Shown: piece by piece, positions 27,040 through 35,595 of the stretch
Position numbering within the stretch: position 1 is the first letter of the stretch
Layout of the letters: every line of letters starts with the position of its first letter
Translations under genes and position numbers: made by a program
The notes under the pieces: generated by a model
Told to the model about the DNA's origin: nothing
Databases searched by the model: none
What the model saw: the letters and a program-made list of their open reading frames with translations, nothing else
Assembly (NCBI RefSeq): GCF_900119165.1
Contig: NZ_FPJG01000006.1
Span: forward strand, 6,076,001 to 6,140,000
DNA from: Amycolatopsis australiensis
GTDB taxonomy: Bacteria > Actinomycetota > Actinomycetes > Mycobacteriales > Pseudonocardiaceae
DNA: 64,000 nt
Direction: 5' to 3'

Positions 27040-27644
27040 CCCGCGCCGCCGGCCCGCTCGCCGCCGGGGGCGCGGCGGGCCTCGCCTGGGCCGCCGGCCT
27101 GCGCGGGCTCATGGTCGAGGTCGCCGGGCGCGAATCCGCCGTGCACTGGTACGGCACCTTCGTCCAGATCCTGCTGCCCGGCGTGGTCACCGGTGCGCTG
27201 TTCGGCTGGGCGTGGCACACGCGCCGACGGCGCTGGCTGGTCGCAGCACCCCTGGTGTTCCCGATCGCCGTGATCGTCTCGCCCGACACGGTCACGGCGA
27301 TCGCGGCGGGCCGGGTCCCGTTCAGCGACGGCCTCGGCGGCGGCGCGCTCGCCCTGCCCCTGTTCGGCATGGCGGGCGGCTACGCCATCGCCGGGCACGT
27401 GCGCTGGCGGCGGATCGTCCTCGGCGTGTTCGCGCTGGTGCCCCTGCCCGCGTGGGCGATCGCGAGCGCCTCGATCTCGCCCGCGCTGAGCGTCACCACC
27501 GCGCGCGGCGCCTGGGTCGCCGCCCTGTTCTGGGCTTCGACCGCGACGCTCGCGCTCGGCTGCGCCATCCCGCTCGCCCGCGCCGGACCCACGGCGTCGC
27601 GGACGGCCGTCCGCGACGAAGTCCCCGCGGACACCCGGAGCTGA
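27036..27644 (+). CDS. Integral membrane protein (202 aa)
   Basis: A polytopic protein with about six hydrophobic segments and basic loops such as HTRRRRWL. No catalytic motif is recognised. It is translationally coupled to the preceding small membrane protein. It ends 109 bases before the aryl-CoA ligase gene. Confidence 0.75.
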   Translation: MTRAAGPLAAGGAAGLAWAAGLRGLMVEVAGRESAVHWYGTFVQILLPGVVTGALFGWAWHTRRRRWLVAAPLVFPIAVIVSPDTVTAIAAGRVPFSDGLGGGALALPLFGMAGGYAIAGHVRWRRIVLGVFALVPLPAWAIASASISPALSVTTARGAWVAALFWASTATLALGCAIPLARAGPTASRTAVRDEVPADTRS

Positions 27645-27753
27645 CCCTCATCGCCTCTCTGTCGCCACCGTCATCGATACGACATTGCGTCTTCTCGACG
27701 GTCGCAACGAGTGTTACGTTCCTCGTGGTGCAGGTCGACCCGAGGGGGTTGCG

Positions 27754-29352
27754 ATGAGGCTTTCTCCCAGCGCGCACACGGACTCGTTCTGCCGCGACCG
27801 GCTGCCCCCGGCCGAGCAGTGGCCGCGGCTCGTGTTCGACCTGCCCGAGCTGCACTACCCGGACCGGCTCAACGCCGCCACGGCCCTGCTCGACGGCACC
27901 GTCGAGCGCCTCGGCCCGGACCGGCCGTGCCTGCGCTCGCTCACCGGCACGTGGACCTACGGCGAGGTCCTGGCGCGCGCCAACCGGATCGCGCACGTTC
28001 TCACCGCCGAACTCGGGGTCGTGCCCGGCAACCGCGTGCTGCTCCGCGGCACCAACACGCCGTGGCTGGCGGCGTGCTGGCTGGCCGTCCTCAAGGCCGG
28101 CGCGGTCGCCGTGTCCACGATGCCGATGCTGCGCCGCCACGAGCTGGACAAGATCGCCGGCCGCGCGCGGCCGAGCGTCGCCCTGTGCGACGAGCGCCTG
28201 CTCGACGAACTGCCGCCCGGGCTGCCCGTGGTCTCCTACGGCGGCGGGCCGTCCGGCGGCGAACTCGGCGAGCGCAGCGCCCGGCACCCGGTGACCTTCG
28301 CCGACGTGCCGACGGCCGCCGACGACGTCGCCCTGCTCGCCTTCACCTCCGGCACCACCGGCTCGCCCAAGGCGACTATGCACTTCCACCGCGACCTGCT
28401 CGCCATCGCCGACACGTTCTCCCGGCACGTCGTGCGCCCCACGGCCGAGGACCTCTTCTCCGGCACTCCCCCGCTGGCGTTCACGTTCGGCTTGGGCGGC
28501 CTGCTCGTCTTCCCGCTGCACGCCGGCGCGTCCGTGCTCCTGCTCGAACGCGCCACCCCCAAGGAGCTGGCCGCGATCGTCGCCGAGCAAGGCGTGACCG
28601 TCCTGTTCACGGCACCGACCGCCTACCGCGCGATCCTCGGCTCCGGCGACGGCAAGCTCCTCGCCGGCGTGCGCCGCGCCGTCTCCGCCGGCGAAGCCCT
28701 GCCCGCCGCCGTGGCCGAGCGGTACCGCGAGGTCGTCGGCCGCCCGCTCATCGACGGCATCGGCAGCACGGAGATGTTGCACGTCTTCATCTCCGCGGCC
28801 GACGAAGCCGCCCGCCCGGGCACCACCGGCACCGTCGTGCCCGGCTTCCGCGCCGCCGTCCTGGACGTCGACGGCACGCCGGTGCCCGACGGGACGCCCG
28901 GCCTGCTCGCGGTGCAGGGCCCCACCGGCTGCCGGTACCTCGAGGACCCGCGGCAGACCGACTACGTGCGCGACGGCTGGAACATCACCGGCGACACCTA
29001 CGTGCGCGAACCCGACGGCTACTTCCGGTTCGTGGCGCGCAGCGACGACATGATCGTCTCTTCCGGTTACAACATCGCGGCTCCCGAAGTCGAGGAGGTG
29101 CTGCTGACCCACCCGGACGTCGACGAGTGCGCGGTCGTCGGCACGCCCGATCCGGACCGGGGCTCGGTCGTCACCGCCTTCGTCGTGCTCCGGCCCGGTG
29201 TCACGCCCGGCCCGGACGTCGTGCACGCCCTGCAGGAGCACGCCAAAGCCGTTGCCGCGCCGTACAAGTATCCGCGCCGGGTGCGGTTCATCGACGCGCT
29301 GCCGCGCAACGCGAGCGGGAAGCTCCAGCGCTTCCTGCTGCGCGAGCAGTGA
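27754..29352 (+). CDS. Acyl-CoA synthetase, 2-aminobenzoate/benzoate-CoA ligase-like
   Basis: A 532-aa ANL-superfamily CoA ligase. Motifs: FTSGTTGSPKATMHFH (A3) near residue 205, GIGSTEMLHVFISA (A5) near 332, DGWNITGDTYVREPDGYFRFVAR (A7-A8) near 410, SSGYNIAAPEVEEVL, and the catalytic Lys in NASGKLQR near the C-terminus. The GSTEMLHVF and MHFHRDLL segments resemble 2-aminobenzoate and benzoate CoA ligases. It activates an aromatic or related acid to its CoA thioester. The ATG follows GAGGGGG. The region before it contains TTGCG and CGCAA half-sites 13 bases apart, a possible operator. A strong hairpin follows the stop codon. Confidence 0.85.
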   Translation: MRLSPSAHTDSFCRDRLPPAEQWPRLVFDLPELHYPDRLNAATALLDGTVERLGPDRPCLRSLTGTWTYGEVLARANRIAHVLTAELGVVPGNRVLLRGTNTPWLAACWLAVLKAGAVAVSTMPMLRRHELDKIAGRARPSVALCDERLLDELPPGLPVVSYGGGPSGGELGERSARHPVTFADVPTAADDVALLAFTSGTTGSPKATMHFHRDLLAIADTFSRHVVRPTAEDLFSGTPPLAFTFGLGGLLVFPLHAGASVLLLERATPKELAAIVAEQGVTVLFTAPTAYRAILGSGDGKLLAGVRRAVSAGEALPAAVAERYREVVGRPLIDGIGSTEMLHVFISAADEAARPGTTGTVVPGFRAAVLDVDGTPVPDGTPGLLAVQGPTGCRYLEDPRQTDYVRDGWNITGDTYVREPDGYFRFVARSDDMIVSSGYNIAAPEVEEVLLTHPDVDECAVVGTPDPDRGSVVTAFVVLRPGVTPGPDVVHALQEHAKAVAAPYKYPRRVRFIDALPRNASGKLQRFLLREQ

Positions 29353-29357
29353 CGAGG

Positions 29358-29401
29358 GTGACGGGCCCGCTGCCGAGGTGGGGTGGCGGTGGGCCCGTCA
29401 C
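29358..29401 (+). terminator. Hairpin terminator after the CoA ligase
   Basis: GTGACGGGCCC (29358-29368) pairs perfectly with GGGCCCGTCAC (29391-29401) across a 22-base loop that can fold further. It begins six bases after the ligase stop. There is no T-run, as is common for hairpins in high-GC actinobacteria. Confidence 0.7.
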
Positions 29402-29689
29402 GTTCGTGGGGTGCCGGGGACATGCCTCCAGCGTAGCCGCGGATTCGAACATCTGTTCGCGTCTCTTCAGGTGATTCCCGGCCGCGGAAGGTCACGCAAA
29501 GACATGAAATCGGCCAGCCATCACACTTCCGAGCGACAAACAGTCCTGAGTGGACAGTTACCGACCACCGCAAACACCTCGGCACACCGCGGAAACCGGA
29601 CGGGCGCGCGCCGGCAGCCGGCCGACCATCACCCGACACGCCGCGGAGCCGGTGGAGCAACCGCCGGACCGACCCCATAAAGTCTTCGC
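29402..29689. other. Intergenic with LexA box; weak small ORF
   Basis: The gap between the ligase terminator and the J-domain gene. It holds the LexA-type box at 29446-29459, a weak 58-codon frame at 29504-29680 (MKSASHHTSERQT...) with no recognisable family, and a CATAAAGT box just before the next start. No other feature is seen. Confidence 0.45.
29446..29459. promoter_or_regulatory. LexA (SOS) box
   Basis: CGAACATCTGTTCG matches the actinobacterial LexA consensus CGAAC-N4-GTTCG without mismatch. On the leftward strand it is followed by TACGCT and then CTGGAGGC-ATG at about 29423, but that reading frame is antisense to the ligase and looks unreal. Rightward, the nearest good gene is the J-domain/NERD gene 230 bases away. 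The target is unclear. Confidence 0.65.
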
Positions 29690-30784
29690 GTGCCCGAGGT
29701 CGACTACTACGAGGTGCTCGGCATCCGCCGGGACGCCACGGCGGCCGACGTCAAGACGGCCTACCGCCGGCTGGCGAAGACCATGCACCCGGACGGCGGT
29801 GGCACGGTCGGCACGTTCCGCCTGCTCCGCGAGGCCTACGACGTCCTGGGCGACCCCGTGGCCCGCGCCCGCTACGACTCGGGCGGCGCCACCGTCGTGC
29901 CCGTCCCGGTCCGGCCGCGGCCCCGGCGGCGGTTCGGGGACGAGCCCGGGTTCGTCCCGGACCTGCCCGAGCTGGAGGCCGAGGACCTGAGCTGGTGGCA
30001 CTTCGCCGGGCAGGACACCCGGATGCGTCACGGCCGCCGCCGCGGGCCTGGCCACGCGCCGGTGGTCGCCGCCGTCGCCGGGATGGTGCTCGTGCTGCTG
30101 CCGCTGGTCAGCGGGGTCGGGTTCTCGCCGCCGGTGCTCATCGTGTGGCTGCTGCTGACCGCCGGCACGGCGCTGCTGGTCCAGCGGCTGGCCCGCAGCT
30201 ACCTGCGCGCGAGCAAGGCCCGCGAGGCGTACGCCGAGGAGTTCGGCGGCCGCACCGTGTTCGGCACGCCCGGCACCGAACGCGACGAGCTGGCCGAGCG
30301 GCTGACCGCCGACCTGCTCGAGAGCTACCTGACTCGGCTGCCCGGCGCGCGGATCTTCCACGGCCTCGCCTGGCCCGGCTCGGTGTTCGCCGACGTCGAC
30401 CACGCGGTGCTGTGCGGGAAGCGGCTGGTGCTCATCGAATCGAAGCTGTGGCTGCCGGGGCACTACGAGACGGCCGAGGACGGCAGGCTGCTGCGCAACG
30501 GAAGGCCGTTCCGCGGCGGCGGCAGCCGGCTCGCGGAGAGCCTGGCCGCCTACCGCGAGCTGCTGCCGGGGGTCGCGCTGCGCGGGGTGATGATCGTGTA
30601 CCCGAGCCGCAGCGGCGAGCTGACCACGGCCGACCCCGGCGACCTGCCCGTCGCGCCGATGACGCCGGAGGACTTCCTGCACGAGATCGGCGAATGGCTC
30701 GCCGCCGATCCGTCCACAGTGGACCACGAGACGCTGCGGGCCATCCGCGACCAGGTCGTCGGCGGGGGCGGCCGGGCGGCGTGA
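29690..30784 (+). CDS. J-domain / transmembrane / NERD nuclease-related fusion protein
   Basis: A 364-aa protein. Residues 3-65 are a DnaJ J-domain (YYEVLGIRRDATAADVKTAYRR, HPD at the usual loop in MHPDGGG). After a Pro/Arg-rich linker come two adjacent transmembrane helices (about 125-170). The C-terminal half is NERD-like: VFADVDHAVLCGKRLVLIESKLW near residue 230 supplies the D...E-x-K pattern of restriction-like nucleases, followed by AESLAAYRELL. A GTG start sits directly after a CATAAAGT box, suggesting a leaderless transcript. It would recruit a DnaK at the membrane while presenting a nucleic-acid-acting domain to the cytoplasm. The function is not established. Confidence 0.82.
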   Translation: MPEVDYYEVLGIRRDATAADVKTAYRRLAKTMHPDGGGTVGTFRLLREAYDVLGDPVARARYDSGGATVVPVPVRPRPRRRFGDEPGFVPDLPELEAEDLSWWHFAGQDTRMRHGRRRGPGHAPVVAAVAGMVLVLLPLVSGVGFSPPVLIVWLLLTAGTALLVQRLARSYLRASKAREAYAEEFGGRTVFGTPGTERDELAERLTADLLESYLTRLPGARIFHGLAWPGSVFADVDHAVLCGKRLVLIESKLWLPGHYETAEDGRLLRNGRPFRGGGSRLAESLAAYRELLPGVALRGVMIVYPSRSGELTTADPGDLPVAPMTPEDFLHEIGEWLAADPSTVDHETLRAIRDQVVGGGGRAA

Positions 30785-30792
30785 ACACCACT

Positions 30793-30984
30793 GCCACGCT
30801 CGAGGATGGCCGGCACGGGAAGCGCTCCGGCAGCAGGAACCCCACCACGACCAGCGGAACCCGCCGAGCCGCATGAGCCCCGCCGCCACGCTCGAAGAGT
30901 GCCGCCACGCGACGCCCTCCGACACCAGGAACCCCACCACGACCAGCGAAACCCGCCGAGCCGCATGAGCCCCGCCGCCACGCT
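30793..30984. repeat. 92-bp tandem repeat running into the lysE-type start
   Basis: GCCACGCT marks the copy starts at 30793, 30885 and 30977, exactly 92 bases apart. The shared part includes AGGAACCCCACCACGACCAG and GAGCCGCATGAGCCCCGCC. The third copy begins inside the LysE-type gene, so its start codon and first codons are part of the repeat unit. The second copy carries the same ATG, at 30873, but in another frame relative to the gene. Confidence 0.8.
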
Positions 30985-31600
30985 GGGCACCGTGCTGCTC
31001 GCCTACCTCCCCGCCGCGGTCTCGCCCGGGCCGAACTTCGTCCTCATCGCGCACACCGCCGCGGCCGGGAGCAGGCGGGCCGCCGTCGCGGTCGCGCTCG
31101 GGGTGGTCGCGGCCGGCGGGCTGCTCGCCGCGGTCGCCGTCTTCGGGCTCGGCGGCGTGCTCGCCCGGGAACCGTGGCTCGCCACGGCGCTGCGTGTCGT
31201 CTGCGGCGGGTACCTCGCCTGGCTCGGGGTGCGGCTGTGGTGGCACGCCCACGCCCCGGCTCCGGACGCGCAGGAGAGCGAAAACCGGCACAACGCGGCG
31301 ACGCACCAGGCCGGCACGCTTTTCCGCCGGGGCGTGGTCAGCAACCTCACCAACCCCAAGGCGGCCGCCTTCTTCGGCAGCGTGCTGACCGCGACACTCC
31401 CGCCCGGCGAACCCACCGCGGTCAAGGCCGCCGCGGTCGCGCTGATCGTCGCCGCCTCCGCCGGCTGGCATCTCTCCGTCGCGCTGCTGTTCTCCTCCCC
31501 CGCCACCCGACGCTGGTACACCCACGCGAAGCCGGCTCTCAACCGCTCGGTCGGCACGATTCTCGTCGTCCTCGGCGTCACCCTCGCCGTAACTCCGTGA
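30965..31600 (+). CDS. LysE/RhtB family amino-acid exporter
   Basis: A 211-aa membrane protein with six hydrophobic segments. Family signatures are AVSPGPNFVLIAHTA near residue 18, ALGVVAAGGLL, GGYLAWLGVRLWW near 78 and GVVSNLTNPKAAAFFGSVL near 122. It exports an amino acid or related metabolite. The loop between helices (APAPDAQESENRHNAATHQAG) is hydrophilic. The ATG at 30965 lies in the last part of a 92-bp repeat unit; no clear Shine-Dalgarno is seen, so the start rests on family fit. Confidence 0.88.
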   Translation: MSPAATLGTVLLAYLPAAVSPGPNFVLIAHTAAAGSRRAAVAVALGVVAAGGLLAAVAVFGLGGVLAREPWLATALRVVCGGYLAWLGVRLWWHAHAPAPDAQESENRHNAATHQAGTLFRRGVVSNLTNPKAAAFFGSVLTATLPPGEPTAVKAAAVALIVAASAGWHLSVALLFSSPATRRWYTHAKPALNRSVGTILVVLGVTLAVTP

Positions 31601-31644
31601 AGGCCGCCCCGGCGAACGAGGCGGCCTCCACGGAACAAGCGAAC

Positions 31645-34128
31645 CTACCGGGCGCCGCCCGAAGCGCGCTGCTTCTGCGCGTGCGCCGAGCGGGTGCAGA
31701 CCTCGCCCACGTCGACCGTCTGGCCGCGGTCGGCGAAGACGTCCGCCACGCCGACGAGCTTGCCGTTCGGCGTCGAGCACGTCAGCTGGTAGGCCTCCTT
31801 CGGCCCGTACGTCGGCGGGATCGGCGACGCGAACGAGACGTCGCCGGTCCAGTCGTCCACGGCGTTCGGGTCGGCCTGGTCGTAGTTGACCACCACGGCC
31901 TTGTAGTCGCCGGCCGGCGGGTCGAACAGCACGGCGTGCTCGGACGTCGTGCCGCCGTTCGCCGACGAGCTGACCAGGTTGCCCGCCGAGTCGTAGACGA
32001 ACAGGTCCCAGTCGGTCGCGCTGCTCTTCCAGTTGATGTTGACGCTGAACTTCCCGTTGTCGACCTTGGGCAGGCCGTCGACGTGGAAGGTGAACGTGTC
32101 GCCGGTCGGGTCGGCCGGGTAGTTCTGGTTGATCGGCGGCACCCCGGCCGGGTTGGTCACCGCGAAGCCCTGCTGCGCCGGGCCCTGCGGGTCACGCCCG
32201 TAGCGGCCGGCCACGTACGGCCGGGTCGACGGGTTGACCGACCACGCGAAGCGGCCACCGGTGGTGGTGAACGTCGAGTTCAGGTCGTCGGTGACGTAGA
32301 TCGGCGGCTTGGTGGAGCCGTCCGGCTGGATCACCGGCGACGTCGGCGTCTGGAACGTCTTGTGCAGCTTGAGCTGGTAGCCCTTCGGCGCCGAGCCGAT
32401 CAGCGTCGAGTGCGCCTGCGGGTCGGCGGTGTTGGCGAGCATGTCCAGCAGGGCCGCCCGGTTGCCGCCCTTGCCCGCGCCGGTCGTCGGGGCGAGCCCG
32501 GCGTACTCGGCGACGACCGCGGTCTCGTAGGCCTCGTGGAAGCCGGCGCCGCCGACCTCGATCGTGAAGCCCCAGCCACCGGTCGCCCAGTACGACCAGT
32601 CCTCGGTCGTGCCGGTCGTGTCGTACAGCGCCCAGCTCGGCTCGCTGACGTACCCGTTGCGCGAGGCCAGCTGGTCACCGAGGGCCTTGTACGCCGGCTC
32701 CTCCAGCGGCGGCCGGACGTCGGCGACGCCCGGCGGGCGCAGGACCAGTGCCGCGTTCGTGTGCCACGTGATGAGGTTGGTGACCTGCCGGTTCGAGATG
32801 ACCGAGCGGATGTTGCGCGTCTCCGGCTCGGAGAACGGCGCGGACCCGCGGAAGGTGTCGCCGCTCCAGGCGATTTCGGCGCCGCTGCCGCCCCAGAACC
32901 CGGCGTAGTTGCGGTTCGGGTCGGTGCCGCGGACGCGCCCGGCCGGGTTGGCCTTGCAGACACCAGTGGCGTATTGTGGCGGAGAATCCTTTACGTCGCA
33001 ATTCTTTCTTTTCATTTCATAGTCGAAGCGCGTGAAGTCGCCCTTGGGCTCGGCTTCGCGGGAAATGTCGAAGCCGTCCGGGTTGACGATCGGCACGATG
33101 ATGTTGCGGGTCTTGCCGACCAGCCCCCGGATGCCGTTGTCGTGCGCGTAGCCGTTGACCAGCTCGTACGCCCATTCCATGGCGTGCTCGCCGGCGGGCC
33201 ATTCGCGCGCGTGGTGCACGCCCATGGTGAAGTCGATCGGTTTGCCGTCGGTGACGTTTTTGACGTCGGTGGCGATCTCCAGCCCGATGACGTCGCGGCC
33301 TTCCCAGGTCGGCTCCGGCATGGTGAACGCCGAGACCAGGCCCGGGTTCCGGCGGGCCAGCTCCTTCATCTCGAACTCGTAGTCGTAGAGGTGGCGGTAG
33401 CCGGTGCGGCCCGAGGGCAGGACGGACCTGGCGGTCTTGGCCGCGTATTCGCGGTCGGCCTTCGCGTCGGCGACGGACTTGGCCGAGAGGTCGGCCTGGA
33501 CGACGGTCGACTTGAGGCCGCTCTTGGCGAGCGTCCGGCGGTCGGCGTCGTCGGCCAGCACGACCTCGACACCGGTCGCGTCGCCCTTCTCGGTGACGTC
33601 GAGGCCGAGGGCGGTGAGCTTGCTCTTGTCGGCGCGGGTCGGGGTCTGGACCCGGACCAGCTGCGCCGTTTGCGCGGTCGTCGGCGTGCCCTGCGGCGTC
33701 AGCGCCAGGAAGTCGACGCCGAGCTGCGCCGTCCCGGCCGGGCCGCCGTAGCGGCAGCCCTGGACGACGAGCTGCTGTCCCTTCTTCACGAAGCTTTCGG
33801 CGAGTTCGTGGGTGCGCAACGCCGCGGAAGCGGCAACCACCGCGCCCGTCGCCTTGTCGAACACGGCGATGTCCCAGTCGCCTTCGACGCCCGCAGCCGG
33901 CTTGAGCCGGGCCTGGACCAGACCGTCCACAGTGGACGTCAGCTCGCGGCTGTCGCTGCCCGCGGTGCCCTTGGGCAGCACGTTCGCGAAGCACGAGCGC
34001 GGTACCGACTTGTCGGCACGCAGGATGTTCTGAGCCGCGCCCGCGGTGCCGGACGGCAGCGCGACGAACGCTCCGGCCAGTGCCACGGCCGAAGCCAGCA
34101 GCACCAGGCGTCTTGGTGAATTCCCCAC
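31645..34128 (-). CDS. Secreted M14 zinc carboxypeptidase with PPC domain
   Basis: An 827-aa exported metallopeptidase. The signal peptide covers about residues 1-33. A prosegment follows. The M14 catalytic domain starts near residue 250: GVHHAREWPAGEH gives the HxxE zinc ligands, TDPNRNYAGFWGG the conserved substrate segment, WHTNAA the third zinc ligand His, and FTIEVGG the catalytic Glu. The C-terminal 150 residues form a bacterial pre-peptidase (PPC-like) beta domain (DWDLFVYDSAGNLV). It cleaves C-terminal residues from peptides outside the cell. I chose the GTG at 34128 because AAGGAGG lies nine bases upstream; earlier in-frame codons give a poor signal sequence. Confidence 0.9.
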   Translation of the reverse strand: MGNSPRRLVLLASAVALAGAFVALPSGTAGAAQNILRADKSVPRSCFANVLPKGTAGSDSRELTSTVDGLVQARLKPAAGVEGDWDIAVFDKATGAVVAASAALRTHELAESFVKKGQQLVVQGCRYGGPAGTAQLGVDFLALTPQGTPTTAQTAQLVRVQTPTRADKSKLTALGLDVTEKGDATGVEVVLADDADRRTLAKSGLKSTVVQADLSAKSVADAKADREYAAKTARSVLPSGRTGYRHLYDYEFEMKELARRNPGLVSAFTMPEPTWEGRDVIGLEIATDVKNVTDGKPIDFTMGVHHAREWPAGEHAMEWAYELVNGYAHDNGIRGLVGKTRNIIVPIVNPDGFDISREAEPKGDFTRFDYEMKRKNCDVKDSPPQYATGVCKANPAGRVRGTDPNRNYAGFWGGSGAEIAWSGDTFRGSAPFSEPETRNIRSVISNRQVTNLITWHTNAALVLRPPGVADVRPPLEEPAYKALGDQLASRNGYVSEPSWALYDTTGTTEDWSYWATGGWGFTIEVGGAGFHEAYETAVVAEYAGLAPTTGAGKGGNRAALLDMLANTADPQAHSTLIGSAPKGYQLKLHKTFQTPTSPVIQPDGSTKPPIYVTDDLNSTFTTTGGRFAWSVNPSTRPYVAGRYGRDPQGPAQQGFAVTNPAGVPPINQNYPADPTGDTFTFHVDGLPKVDNGKFSVNINWKSSATDWDLFVYDSAGNLVSSSANGGTTSEHAVLFDPPAGDYKAVVVNYDQADPNAVDDWTGDVSFASPIPPTYGPKEAYQLTCSTPNGKLVGVADVFADRGQTVDVGEVCTRSAHAQKQRASGGAR

Positions 34129-34291
34129 AGGAAAGGACCTCCTTGACCGAGGGCCGGCACGTCGGACGTACCGGTAGCGGCTGACCATAATGGAGGAAAT
34201 CCGGCTGCGGTAACCGCCGTAAGTCGTACAGCCCGCCGCCCGGAAGGCCGGTTTCACCGGGGTTCAACCGCCGGTCGGTTACGGTCGGTCC

Positions 34292-35104
34292 ATGGTCACG
34301 GTCCCTGCGCAACGGGTGTCGGTCGCGGTCTCGCTGAGCGGCATCGCCGCGCTGGTGCTCGGCGCCGGGCTGGTGCTGCTGCTGCAGGTCATCCCGCCGA
34401 CCGACGAGATCAGCGCGACCCGCCGCACGATCAGCGAATACGGGCTCTCGGACCACAAGCAGGTCTTCGACCTGGCCGTGGTCCTGGTCGCGCTCGGCTC
34501 GGCCGCCGGCCTCGCGGCCCTGCGGCACCAGCGGCGGCTGCCGGTGGCCGCGGCCGTCCTGGGTACATTGTGGACGGTCGGGCTGCTCGTCATCGTGGCC
34601 TTCCCGAAGCCGGACTGGGCCACGGTGTCCCGCGCGGACTTCGGCGGCACGCTGCACCGGATCGCGAGCGTGGTGGCGTTCGTCGCGCTGCCGCTGGCGG
34701 TGCTCGTGGCGGCACGCCGGGCGTTTCCCGGTTCGCCGGGCCGGCGGTGGCTCGCCCGTGCCACGGCGATCGCGGCGCTGGGCTGGTTCGCGGTCATCGC
34801 CGGAGCGGTCGTGGTCGCCGCGGCGGAGGACGGGCGCTGGTGGACGCTCATCCCGCTCGGCCTGGTGGAACGCGGCATGGCGCTGACGGAGCTGGTGGCC
34901 TTGGCGGTGCTCACGGCACCGGTTCCGGCCCGGTCCGCCGAGGAGCGCCGGACGGTCAGACCGCCCGCAGGACCGGTTCCGTCGTCTCGGTCAGCCGCGG
35001 GTCGGGGCGCCCGCCGGACATCGCCAGGAAGCCGCGGGCGACGCGGGCCAGCAGCGGCCAGTTCTTCGGCTTCTTCTTGTCCAGCCCGCCGATCAGCTGT
35101 TTGA
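34292..35104 (+). CDS. DUF998 family membrane protein
   Basis: A 270-aa protein with six hydrophobic segments in the first 210 residues, of the DUF998 type (TRRTISEYGLSDHKQVFDLAVVLVALGSAAGL and LHRIASVVAFVALPLAV). The last 50 or so residues are Ser/Arg/Pro-rich, have no family match and overlap 149 bases of the convergent SnoaL-like gene. The protein may really end earlier in related strains, this being read-through after loss of a stop. Function unknown. Confidence 0.75.
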   Translation: MVTVPAQRVSVAVSLSGIAALVLGAGLVLLLQVIPPTDEISATRRTISEYGLSDHKQVFDLAVVLVALGSAAGLAALRHQRRLPVAAAVLGTLWTVGLLVIVAFPKPDWATVSRADFGGTLHRIASVVAFVALPLAVLVAARRAFPGSPGRRWLARATAIAALGWFAVIAGAVVVAAAEDGRWWTLIPLGLVERGMALTELVALAVLTAPVPARSAEERRTVRPPAGPVPSSRSAAGRGARRTSPGSRGRRGPAAASSSASSCPARRSAV

Positions 35105-35519
35105 GCATCGACAGCGTGTCGAAGTAGATGCGCTCGCACACGAGGTTTTCGTCGGCGTCGAAGACGAAGTAGGCCGTCATCCGGACCCGGAAGCGCGAGC
35201 CCGTCGGCGGGATCGGGCCGAGCGGGCCGAGGTGGGTGCCCAGCAGCCAGAACTCGACGATCACCGCGTCCGCGCTGTGCCGCAGCGCGATCAGCTCGTG
35301 GCGCTGGTCGGGGAACGCGGTGCGGGTTTCGTGGTAGTAGCCGCGCACGGCGTGGTCGCCGTCGTGGACCGTCATGGTCGCGACCACCTCGTAGTGCGGG
35401 TGGGGGAAGGTCGCGAGCGTGGCGTCCCAGTCCTGGGCCACTTCGTCGCGGAAGTGGTCGAGCACGAGCTTCTGCCGGGCCGCGAGGACCTCGGGCGCGG
35501 GGATGTCGAACTCGGTCAT
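34956..35519 (-). CDS. SnoaL-like nuclear transport factor 2 family protein
   Basis: A 187-aa NTF2-like protein: LDHFRDEVAQDWDATLATFPHPHYE, YYHETRTAFPDQRHEL, VIVEFWLLGTHLG and RMTAYFVFDADENLVCERIYFD. Such proteins are often ligand-binding or isomerase/cyclase partners of oxidative enzymes. It is divergent from a P450-TetR operon across a 76-base gap that holds a palindrome, so the three genes are probably co-controlled. Its 3' end overlaps the DUF998 gene on the other strand. Confidence 0.82.
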   Translation of the reverse strand: MTEFDIPAPEVLAARQKLVLDHFRDEVAQDWDATLATFPHPHYEVVATMTVHDGDHAVRGYYHETRTAFPDQRHELIALRHSADAVIVEFWLLGTHLGPLGPIPPTGSRFRVRMTAYFVFDADENLVCERIYFDTLSMLKQLIGGLDKKKPKNWPLLARVARGFLAMSGGRPDPRLTETTEPVLRAV

Positions 35520-35559
35520 CGGGCCCTCCGGATCCACGGTGCAGGTGACCGGCGATAAC

Positions 35560-35570
35560 CTACACTGTAG
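35560..35570. promoter_or_regulatory. TetR-type operator between SnoaL-like and P450 genes
   Basis: CTACACTGTAG is a perfect 5-1-5 palindrome, 41 bases from the SnoaL start and 26 bases before the P450 start. Operators of this type occur with TetR regulators that, like the one encoded two genes downstream, carry a TetR_C domain. Binding is inferred. Confidence 0.65.
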
Positions 35571-35595
35571 AGACACCGAGGGAAGGGGCCCGGCC

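Noticed and set aside
29067..29678. Leftward frame with GGAGG-ATG at about 29423 just behind the LexA box
   Set aside because: Most of it is antisense to the CoA ligase and to the ligase terminator, and the peptide is low complexity. Kept only as a note in the LexA finding.
30793..30984. CRISPR or attachment-site repeats
   Set aside because: 92-base direct tandem copies with no spacers and no integrase nearby; simple tandem duplication is enough.
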